A DNA stretch of 64,000 nt from Trypanosoma brucei gambiense DAL972 (Eukaryota; Euglenozoa; Kinetoplastea; Trypanosomatida; Trypanosomatidae), in the NCBI RefSeq assembly GCF_000210295.1, contig NC_026734.1:434001-498000 (forward strand), given 5' to 3'. The notes under the pieces were generated by a model. It made no database searches, was not told where the DNA came from, and saw only the letters and a list, made by a program, of their open reading frames with translations. This document shows, in pieces, positions 28,182 to 37,300 of the stretch; the first letter of the stretch is position 1; the number at the start of each line of letters is the position of its first letter. A program made the position numbers and the translations under genes.

Positions 28182-29167
28182 ACAGAATGCAGGAGGAGGC
28201 TAATGAAAGCGAGCGACGACGGGAAGGATTCAAAGTAAATGTGCAAATGCATCCCTCTTTCCCCAACCCACAACCCTCCACCCTCCACCCTCCGCCCTCC
28301 GCCATCAGGTTAATTGCAAAGGCAAAAGGGGGGTAGAAAACAGAGAACAGACATCAGTTGGGTGTGGTGGCAAAACGATGACGGGGGATCAGGGACATGG
28401 CGAAAGGGAAAGGGATTGCAGGAACACTCTCAAGGAAATTGGCGCCACGCGTGAACTATCAGCATCATCAGGTGTACTCCAATGTTCCAGAGGATAAGCT
28501 TATTGGGACCGTTTCCCATGGACGCAAGTTGCCACACTTATTATTATTATATTCACTACTATTATTACAACTGGCACTGCCAGTTAGTCCATACTTTATC
28601 ATACTTGGAAGTCCCTCACTATCGCTGTGTCACCACCTTTTCAACTGTCTCGCAAACTTAATTTCACACTCCATGTGCACGAATTGGACTTGCATTTTCT
28701 CTGTTCTCTTCTCACCCACTAAGCCTCATACACACGTCGTCAGATAGAAGGATAGAAAATGCGCCGTTACGACGATCCGCTCCGAGGGGGGGTCGTCTTC
28801 TCTTCGCTGTGGTTTATTCGGTGTTATATTTGTTTATATTTGAATGTGGACACATGAATCATATCATACACGTCTCCATAATACCAGCCAATAAGGATCC
28901 GTATCATTTTTTTTTCTTCGTTCCCCTGTCTCAAATGTCTCTCTTCCTTCTTTCACTTTGCCTATTTGTGCATTATCTTTTCCACTGCCCCTTTTAGTCC
29001 CTCTCCTTTGCCTGCCTTGCCCGCCCTCCCCTCCTCCGAGGGCCCTGCCGTGCCTTTTTTCTTTGTGAAAGATAGGGAATAGTTCGCGAGGTGGAGACGG
29101 ATACATATATATATATATATATATACGAAAAGAGCAGACTATTTTGCATTCGAAATTGTGTAAGCTT
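28182..29167. other. Long spacer between SGT1 and the TBC gene
   Basis: About 990 bases. It contains tandem CCCTCCA/CCCTCCG 7-mers near 28275-28306 and a TA dinucleotide tract at 29104-29125. A 116-codon frame (28397-28747) begins plausibly but turns into leucine-rich 3' UTR-like sequence and is not accepted. T/C-rich sequence around 28905-28994 ending in TTTTAG (AG at 28996-28997) is the likely acceptor for the TBC gene. Confidence 0.5.
29104..29125. repeat. TA dinucleotide repeat
   Basis: About eleven alternating AT units precede the TBC gene by roughly 40 bases and lie in its predicted 5' UTR. Confidence 0.85.
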
Positions 29168-30769
29168 ATGGTGCTGTCCGCCGCAATAGAGAAGCGGCAG
29201 CATCCCACAGAGCAGGGAGGAGAAGAGATGCAGTGGATGGGTTCTTCCCCGAGGTGTCCCTCATCGGTGGAAGCATGTCGCAGGATTTGCATCGGGGAAG
29301 GGTTGGCCAACAATGACGTGCGTATTAGCGGTTGGTTACTGCTCTGTGTGTCAAATACCAAAGAAGCAACGACATCCCCATTGAGCAAGTTTGATAGCCC
29401 AGCCAACAAAGGATGCGGCACGAAACTTAACAATGATGTTGATGATGGTGACAGCAGCGGCAGCAATCGCGCAGAAGTGGGTGGCAACGGAAATGCAAGT
29501 AGCATGAAAAGCGATCTCCATGATTCTGTTAGTCGAAGCGAAGCACCAGCAGGGACGACTAACACATCCAGCTCGTCACTGAGTGAAACGCATGGTGACA
29601 GTGCCGTTGTATCGAAGCGGAAAGAAAAGCCGGTGGATGAAGATGTTGATGCGAAGGACCATGTGGAAGAAGGGTATGGAGATTCAGCACAACCGGTTGA
29701 TGCCTTAGAGGAAAGTAGCACAATTTCTGACAGTTGGGGTGCGGATCTCCCAGCAAACTGCCACGCACGTGTTATAGTGGCCGATGTAAAGCGTTCTCTC
29801 TGGAAGTTGTACCCCAATGAAACTGTGCGGGAGAAAAAAAGGAAGATGCTGTGCAACATCCTTGCACAAATCCTCTCCAATAACCCCGAGCGGCACTACT
29901 ACCAGGGACTGCATGAAATGGTCGGGTTTGTTATGTACGTGATGGAGGGAGCGAGGGAGGCTGACATAGTGGCCGTATGCAGCAGACTGTTGGTACAACA
30001 GTGGCGTTCCTTTAGTTGCAAACAGCTTGAAAGGTCACAGTCAATGATGTATGCCATGCATACCATAGTGGTGAAGGAGGAGAAAATCCTCGCTGAAGAA
30101 TTGGAGGCTTGTAGTGTGGGACCTGAGTCGCACTACGCTATGCCATGGCTCATCACATGGTACACCCACGTGTGTGACGATGTTGAAGCTCTTAGCCGGT
30201 TGTTTGACTTTCTGGTGGCAAGTGAAGACGAGAACACTGTCATCTTTTTTACAGCGGCCCTCATGCTACACGAAAGGGAACAAATTATTGGTATAATCAA
30301 AGAAGTTAAAAGTAGTTGCTGCGATTGTGACGACAGCGACGGAACGGCTACAGCTGAGGAAATAAATAAGACGCTGGTGATGGCGCAAGTTTACTCCAGA
30401 CTGGTGAGGTTACCGAAGGAGGTACTGAGGCGCGACAGGGCCAGAGACCTTGAAAGTATAATCCGTCGCGCCACCGTGCTACATGAAAAGTACCTAAGTT
30501 ACGCGAATGACGTTCGTGGACGCTTCATGCGTAACATCGTGTCTGTTTCAACCACATCAGACAGCAGCGGGAAATGGCACCAATGCAAGCGTTGGTTGCG
30601 CTTCTCTTTGGAACGACGTTGGGTAAGTGCGGGATTCATCTGCATCATTGCAATATTTGCTTTTTGGTATAGGGAGTCGACTTCAAGGGGTGTCACACTG
30701 TTGGGGAATTGGATAACTGACCTTTACAGAGTGTCATGTAGCATAAGATCTTCAGTTTTCACAGTTTGA
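29168..30769 (+). CDS. TBC-domain Rab GAP, TBC1D20/Gyp8-like, C-terminally anchored
   Basis: The 533-residue protein has a TBC domain from about residue 198 to 450. Its dual-finger residues are intact: I-x-x-D-x-x-R with D206 and R209 (VADVKRSLWK) and Y-x-Q with Q246 (HYYQGLHEM). The HYYQG-(L/Y)-H-(E/D) form plus a single hydrophobic segment near the C terminus (about 485-501) matches TBC1D20/Gyp8, ER-anchored GAPs for Rab1. The first 195 residues are Ser/Asp/Glu-rich, low complexity and probably disordered, longer than in relatives. The frame is open to a TTG at 29144; 29168 is the first ATG. Activity toward Rab1 is inferred from family, not shown. Confidence 0.87.
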   Translation: MVLSAAIEKRQHPTEQGGEEMQWMGSSPRCPSSVEACRRICIGEGLANNDVRISGWLLLCVSNTKEATTSPLSKFDSPANKGCGTKLNNDVDDGDSSGSNRAEVGGNGNASSMKSDLHDSVSRSEAPAGTTNTSSSSLSETHGDSAVVSKRKEKPVDEDVDAKDHVEEGYGDSAQPVDALEESSTISDSWGADLPANCHARVIVADVKRSLWKLYPNETVREKKRKMLCNILAQILSNNPERHYYQGLHEMVGFVMYVMEGAREADIVAVCSRLLVQQWRSFSCKQLERSQSMMYAMHTIVVKEEKILAEELEACSVGPESHYAMPWLITWYTHVCDDVEALSRLFDFLVASEDENTVIFFTAALMLHEREQIIGIIKEVKSSCCDCDDSDGTATAEEINKTLVMAQVYSRLVRLPKEVLRRDRARDLESIIRRATVLHEKYLSYANDVRGRFMRNIVSVSTTSDSSGKWHQCKRWLRFSLERRWVSAGFICIIAIFAFWYRESTSRGVTLLGNWITDLYRVSCSIRSSVFTV

Positions 30770-31688
30770 TGTGTACTCGGTCTCACCCACACATACTTCG
30801 TCATGTCATTTTATTCCCTCAAATTTCCCCTCCCCTCCCCTCCACCTGCTTATTGCTACTATTATTACTATTGTTGTTTCTGCTGTTCTTGTTGTTAGCG
30901 GTACTGGTGATGGTGGCGTTCTGTTCTGTCTGCTCGGCGTGCTCTGAACTCGCTTCTTATATCACAGGAGGTGATGTTGAACAAAAACAAAAAAAAGTGC
31001 GCGCAGTAAGATAACTGTGTGTCGTTGCTATAGGTCTTTTATATGCGCGTAAGCTCTAAAGCAAATCACGTACGTCTTTCATAGGTGGACGAGGGAGAGA
31101 AGGCAAGGGAGACAGGAGGAGAATGTAAATGCAAAAAGAAAAAAATTGATGTTTTCAGTGGTAATTGGATACCTATATTAGTGCTTAGTATACTTGCATT
31201 CGTTCATTTGCTTATAGTTGTACCTATCCAGGACCGTGCCCAAGCCGGGGAAGGGAAGGGTACGATATGGTGAATCACTTTCTCATCCCCTACAGTACCA
31301 TGAAAATGTGCGCACTATATCTTTCAGAAAGGCGGTAAACGCTTTAGTGAAACTATACCATCGTGCTTGATATAACTACTTTCCCCCCCCCGCCGCCCTC
31401 AGAACAGCTCCGCAGTTGTACTATCCATATCAACTCCTTGCTTTTATGCATAACTTTCATCTACATGCTTTTCCGCTCCTTCAAACAATTTACCATGCCG
31501 TTTTCACAAGTCTATCCCCCTTTCCTCGCCGTCTGAAGCCACTTCAAAGTCCCCGGCTCAGGCGCACTAAGAGTGAGAGGGGTTAGGGAAGGGCGTGAAG
31601 TGCTGCGAAAAGCACTTCTGGATAAGGAGCTGAGTGTACTTGTTCCAGCACGGCGGAAGAGAGAAGAGAAGAGAGGTAGCGGAACTGT
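30770..31688. other. Long spacer upstream of the AAA ATPase
   Basis: About 920 bases. Near 30855-30900 there is a TTATTACTATTGTTG-type trinucleotide-rich stretch. A 62-codon frame at 31085 encodes a possible single membrane helix but has no ATG. T/C tract 31511-31530 with AG at 31537-31538 is the likely acceptor of the next gene. Confidence 0.5.
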
Positions 31689-33836
31689 ATGGCATACAGT
31701 GGTGCAGGGTTTCTCATTCTAAGGGCACAAATAGCATGGTGGCCACCGGCCGCAGAACTGCATCGGCACCCACTCGACCCCAAAAGAACATTTTTCTCGG
31801 CTATCACTGATGGTGGAGTGTCTATTGGAGCGGGGAAACAGTTTGTATCCCTATCTCGGTTGGGAAAGAGCGTCGTACTTGGTGGCCGCCCCCTCATGAA
31901 CTGCTCCTCCTCTCCGCCGTGCCTTCAGGTGTATGATCCATTCAGTGGTATGGAGATAACAGTTGCTTTCAAAGTTGAGGGAGGGCTTACTGAAGGAAGT
32001 AAACAATGCGTATTGGATGTTTCGACTCTCCGCGAATTTGTGAATGGTGACAGAGTGAGGGTCACAGCAGCCCCACTGACAGCAGGTGTGCCGTTTCACC
32101 AGCTTCAAGAATTCCTGCAGTTAGACGAGGGTGAAGAAGAGAATGATGCCACGTGCGGAGAGCACCACGGCGGTCACAGAAATCATGACAATGGCTTTGC
32201 AAATCGTCCCGGTAATTATCATAGCTTATTTGGCGATCGGTATCTTGGGGTGGCGCTGCGGCACATCACGCACCGGCTTAAGTGCTCTCCGCGACCCGCT
32301 GTGTGTTCGGTTCTCTTCAGTGGGGAACACGGTGTGGGTAAAACATATGCGGTGCGCCGGCTGCTAGAACTTGTGCCCCCAGTTGTTGACATTTGTGGTT
32401 CCCCCCATTTGGTGGAACGTCGGGAAATGAGCATTGCGGCGCTGCTCCTGTTGAGCGAACAGGAGGCCGTAGCCACAGTCCAGGCAGTCTTCACTCCCCC
32501 ATTGGTCGAGGCGCATCATGACAGTGGAAACCGCGTTAACGGTGCTGAACCGTGTGGTGTGCTTCTGCTCGTAACTCTTGATCGGATTGACCTGTTGGTT
32601 TCCGCCGCCAACTCACTGGTGGCGCTCGTAACACACCAGTTGTGCATGGTATTGGATGAACTGCAACACGGAGTGGGTGAGGGGGGAGGACGTATAGTGG
32701 TGACACTGGCAACGGCTGAAAGTACGAAATCAATTCCAACCGCACTGCTCGCTCGTCTGGGACAACGCCTAGTGAATTTGGCGCACCCCACATTGCCAGA
32801 GCGGCTGCGTTTTATTAGGACTATTTGCAATGACGCTGATAACTTGCGATCTTACTCACCCTGTGTTCTGGAACGAGCTGCAGAAGCGTTGAGTGGTCGG
32901 ACTGCCGCCGAGCTGCAGGCAATGAAAGTGGACGAGGTCCTCCAGCTGCTGGAACGTGAAGCAGCCCTCCACAGCAAGCACGAGCCCTTCGCCAAGAACA
33001 GTGTTACCGACGTACCCGATGAGTATCGCGGGCTGGTTGGTTTGTCCGATATCATCCGCGAGGTGGAGGAGTTGGTGGTGTGGCCGCTGCAGCAGCGAAA
33101 GCTGCTCAGCCGCTGCGGTGTCCAACCCCAAAAGGGGCTTGTAGTGTATGGTCCTCCGGGTTCTGGGAAGACGGCATTGCTGACGCGGCTGGCACGGCGA
33201 CTGAAGAGTGCGCGGGTGCACGTGCTCCTAGTGGACGGACTTTCACTGATCGAGAAGGAGGTCGGGCGGACGGAGAAGAACATTGCCTCGTTGTTTGCAG
33301 CTGCTCGGGCGACCTCACCCACGGCGCTCTTTCTTGATAATATCGATAGCCTCGCCCCACCACGTGGACGAGAGACAGGGGAGGTGTCTACCACAGCGGA
33401 CCGCAGCCTCAGTACTCTGCTGACGGAAATGGACGGTATCGGAGGGGGCCACACTGGAAGTGACGTTCCTCTCGTCTTTGTCGTTGCCGCCGCATCAAAC
33501 CCAGAGGCACTGGATGCAGCCATAAGTCGGCCCGGGCGGCTGGACCTTCACATTACCTTGCCTCTTCCAACCATAGAAGCCCTCCAACAGCACATTGTGA
33601 GACGTCTGGTTGAAGCTGTGGAGGCGTGCGACGAAGCTGAGGCGATTACTGCTGACTTCATTGCTAATGTTGATGCATATGTGATGCGGTGGTTGGGCGG
33701 GTCTCCGAGCGCGACAGTGGCGGACGCCAACGACTTTGTGCGGCATATTTTGCTGCGTGTCGTAGTGGAGCCTGAAGGTGTGCCAGGGGCGAAAGATCGC
33801 CTTCTAGAATGTTTTACAAAGGTCCTTCCACTGTAA
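31689..33836 (+). CDS. Tandem AAA ATPase, Cdc48/SPATA5-like, with degenerate Walker B motifs
   Basis: The 715-residue protein has an N-terminal region (about 1-165) followed by two AAA modules. D1 has Walker A GEHGVGKT (212-219, K218). D2 is preceded by LVGLSDIIREVEELVVWPL and has Walker A GPPGSGKT (488-495, K494), then DRSLSTLLTEMDG and the SRPGRLD arginine region. The catalytic glutamate of Walker B is missing in both: D1 reads TLDRID (D298, R299) and D2 reads LFLDNIDSLAP (D550, N551). The closest overall flavour is Cdc48, SPATA5/AFG2 or peroxin AAA proteins; which one cannot be decided by eye. Loss of both glutamates suggests ATP binding with poor hydrolysis, or dependence on a partner. 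Start is the first ATG after a plausible acceptor. Confidence 0.82.
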   Translation: MAYSGAGFLILRAQIAWWPPAAELHRHPLDPKRTFFSAITDGGVSIGAGKQFVSLSRLGKSVVLGGRPLMNCSSSPPCLQVYDPFSGMEITVAFKVEGGLTEGSKQCVLDVSTLREFVNGDRVRVTAAPLTAGVPFHQLQEFLQLDEGEEENDATCGEHHGGHRNHDNGFANRPGNYHSLFGDRYLGVALRHITHRLKCSPRPAVCSVLFSGEHGVGKTYAVRRLLELVPPVVDICGSPHLVERREMSIAALLLLSEQEAVATVQAVFTPPLVEAHHDSGNRVNGAEPCGVLLLVTLDRIDLLVSAANSLVALVTHQLCMVLDELQHGVGEGGGRIVVTLATAESTKSIPTALLARLGQRLVNLAHPTLPERLRFIRTICNDADNLRSYSPCVLERAAEALSGRTAAELQAMKVDEVLQLLEREAALHSKHEPFAKNSVTDVPDEYRGLVGLSDIIREVEELVVWPLQQRKLLSRCGVQPQKGLVVYGPPGSGKTALLTRLARRLKSARVHVLLVDGLSLIEKEVGRTEKNIASLFAAARATSPTALFLDNIDSLAPPRGRETGEVSTTADRSLSTLLTEMDGIGGGHTGSDVPLVFVVAAASNPEALDAAISRPGRLDLHITLPLPTIEALQQHIVRRLVEAVEACDEAEAITADFIANVDAYVMRWLGGSPSATVADANDFVRHILLRVVVEPEGVPGAKDRLLECFTKVLPL

Positions 33837-34396
33837 TGTTGCGAGTTGGTTCCAGTCTCTTCCTTACGTCCTGGTGGTTCTATACACATACTGGCCCAGT
33901 ACACGTCATCGCGCCGCCTTGACCTCAACCGCGTCCACCTGATCGCCCATGTCGATCACACTTTCCTTATTGTCGATTGATCTCCACGCGTATGGCGCTA
34001 TTGTTCGGACCTATTGTGTTCTCGGCTGGCCTTGCGGCTTGCTGCATTACGGACTTTTACACACCATACCGCCGCCTGGACAAGCTGGCGCATCCCGCAT
34101 AACATGTGACTCGTTTGTTTTCTCATTTATGTTAGCAAGTTCTTCACTTCGAATTTTCTTTTTTTTTTATGCTTTAGGTTGTGGTATCACCAGTTCATTG
34201 GTGAAATAGGTGCTCTGCAACCAGGCCGGGGCTGGGAAGGGCAAACAAAAACTGGAAAAAAGCAAAGGGAATTGCACGTGGAGGGGAAACCAGCTTGGCT
34301 TCGTGGGGCTCTTTCTCGTGGGTCTGCACGCGCGTATACATATATTTGACTAGCATCGTCCGTTTAAAGGAAGTTTGATTGAGGTAAGTTACAAGG
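33837..34396. other. Spacer upstream of the long coiled-coil gene
   Basis: About 560 bases without a supportable gene. The only sizeable frame (33949-34209) has no coding character and overlaps the splice tract. Confidence 0.5.
34150..34177 (+). promoter_or_regulatory. Trans-splice acceptor for the coiled-coil gene
   Basis: The tract TTTTCTTTTTTTTTATGCTTT is followed by AG at 34176-34177, giving a 5' UTR of about 219 nt with no intervening long frame. Confidence 0.5.
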
Positions 34397-37300
34397 ATGG
34401 CCGCAGTTCAGAGGAATTCTTTGAAGGAGTCACGGCTGCAGACGCGCCTAGCTGCTCGGCAACAGCAATTACTGGCCACCTTTCAGGAAAATGTAGAGAA
34501 ATTTAGCAACGAGCTTCACACGGAGCAGCAACAGAAGTTAGAGATGCTGAAGCAAAGCTTGCACGACAGTCACGAAAACTGTACTAAAATGTTAGAACAG
34601 GAGTTACAACGTGCTGAGGCGCATCGGGTGTTCCTCCAAAAGTACGAAGGGGATTATGCGCAAGCCACCACCTCCCCTACCACTGAAGGAGCTACAATGG
34701 AACCCTTAATCGACTGCTATCACGGTGCCGGTGAAGGGTTCGCGGAAAGCAAAAAACGTATGGCTGAAGAACGGTACCGACTTGTTAGCATGGCAGTGAC
34801 TTTACGCTACTCATACCAGGAAAGGGTGGAAACCATTATCGGATGTAACGAGGGTTTACAAGAGTGTGAAGAACGATGCCGTACGTGGCTGCAGCAAGCC
34901 CTCTTCGATGTTATACTCTCTATGGCTAAAATTGGTTATTCCAGTGTATCGGCGTCACAGGTCCTGGCACAGCGGGTGATTCACAGCAGCAACGAAAGTT
35001 TCTATAGAACACATGCAGCGTATAAGACGCTTCTTCTCCAGCTACAATCCCGAGAGCTGCTGAAACAGCGGGTGTATGCTCGTCAGATGGCGTTGCTGTA
35101 CAACAACACCCTACAGAACATGGAACGTAGCAGTTCGCTTTGGGCCGCGACGCTGCTGCACACAGATTCGTTTCGTCGGCCGAAATACCGCGAAAGTCTA
35201 CTGCAACACATGGGCAAGCTCATCGCTGACATGCACCGCGACGGCGTAGAGTTCCTCAATAACATCGGGTGCATTTTGCAGTCGTTGAGGCGCGCCCGAG
35301 ACCCACTGCCCAACGAGTGTGGGCAAACATGCGGTGGCACTATGCATGACGGTTGGCTGCGCGGCTTTGACGGAGGCCTCTTCTCTCCCGTTTTCGTCCC
35401 GTCTGCACCTGAAGACGTAACTGTGGAGTGGCGGGTTAAAGCTAATGTGTTGGTGCGTCATGCCATCGCTCAGGGAGTATTGGTTATGAATGAGGTGCAA
35501 GAGGCGGAAGAGCAGCTGCGCCAGGGGGCAAATGCGATCTACACACAATTGGCGCAGGTCCTGCGCTGGATCCACGAGCCTGATCCAGAAACAGGAGAAG
35601 CGCTCTCGTGGGCAACAGCATCGCTGCAGGAACGGGATGCAATCTATATCCCATTTACCACACTTAACTCTCCGCGGCTTTCTAAGTGTATGGCCGCGAA
35701 TGAGGCACTTCTGACGCCATTGCTGGTGGTTATCCAAGCAGAAAGCGATTGGTTTGTGACCACTGTAGACGAGGAACTCTGTAGGTGCCAGAACACGTTG
35801 GAAAGCATTCTTCTTACAGATTCCCACAGCGTGTTGCAAATGTTTGACGGCGCAACGAAGAAACTAGGGCAAACAGTAGAAGCGGCTGTTGGTTTCACAC
35901 GCTCTCGGCTTGTTACGCTATATGAGGCACGCAAGGACCACGAAGATAACCTGCGCTACTTAGAAGAAGAGTTCACAAGTGCGCAAATGGATGTGCAAAT
36001 AGCCACCACGCCACAGGCGGCAGAAAAATACTTCGTCGAGGGACTGAAAATCTTAGACCGCATTAATGTGACGCACAGAACCTTCCACCGCAACACAGTC
36101 GAGGCGCTACAACAACTGGAAAGTGAAGGCGTGGCGGTGACGGAGCAGCAGTGTAAGGGGTTGCTACGACTCCTGGGATTAGAGAGCGAATCCACGCGGG
36201 CGCAACGCTTGAAGGAAGAACGTATTGCCGCTGCAATGGCGGCGGCCGAGGCGGCGGCGAAAAAATCTCGTGGCAAAGAGGCAAAAACATTTGAGGAATT
36301 CTACGAAGAAATGGAAGAGGCCGAGGAGGAGGCTGAGCAACCCAACTACCCAACCATTGTTGCTGACGACGGGGAGCTATACCTTGTTGTCTCAGCCACA
36401 CGCCTTGTGGAGCATGGCCCGGGCGACGGACACGGGGAGCGCTCTGAGAGGTCGACTCCCCACTCCCGCACATCAACTCCAAAGGGTCGTCTCAGAAAGA
36501 CATCGAAAAGTCAGAAGGCAAAAGTCAATCAACAGTCGGCAACAAAGTTATCCGGAAATAAAAGACGCTTGCCGATGCGGGCGGCGCGCCAACACGGACA
36601 TTCCGACAGCGAACCCCCTCCAGCACCGCAGCCGTCCACATCACCTGCGTTCGTGGTGGCGTATAGACAGTTGTTGGATAGGGTGCTTCAGGAGCAGTTA
36701 ATTGCCGAGGAAGGTCAGCCAGGAGGTCAGTCTGAAGACACTAATGCCACCGGTTCTTCTGGAAACGTAGTTATCGTGCAAAGGGCACAACTGTCCACCG
36801 CCGCTGTGGACGAATGGCGTGAAATGCTTCGACGCGAAGTGCTTAACTGGACGGTGCATCTGCGACAGACAACCGCTGAGTATCTTCGGAAGCAGTGCCT
36901 CGAGAAAAAATTGGAGGTCGACGCTGAGACAAATGAGGCACTAAGACGCAACCGTCGACGACCAGCGGCACTGCAAGCTGGTACATATGAATTGCGGGTG
37001 CGTGAGCTCCAGTGCACAATCGATTCGATTGGGAAGCAAGGCGTGCGGATAAGGCACATGCACAAGCGGTTGCTAGAGTCGTGCCGCGCGGCTCTTAACA
37101 CTGAAGATGGCAGCCAAGACCCCTTTTCGCAGGACGACAGTGAAGTGGCCGATGCTAAACTGTTCGCAGAGTTGGAGAAACTTCAGGGTATGATACCTGC
37201 TGCTACCTCCGTGGGAATGCTCACAGGGCAGGAGCGTATCTTTTCAAATCTCATTAGCACAGCATTGGAACAGCGGGAAGCACACTATTCACGCACAATA

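Noticed and set aside
28397..28747. 116-codon frame after SGT1
   Set aside because: Only the first 40 codons look coding-like; the rest is leucine-rich 3' UTR-type sequence, with no acceptor of its own.
28864..29880. 338-codon minus-strand frame opposite the TBC gene
   Set aside because: It is a shadow of the TBC coding sequence and its upstream spacer, with no own features.
31085..31273. 62-residue frame with one hydrophobic helix
   Set aside because: It begins with GTG, no in-frame ATG exists, and there is no splice tract close by.
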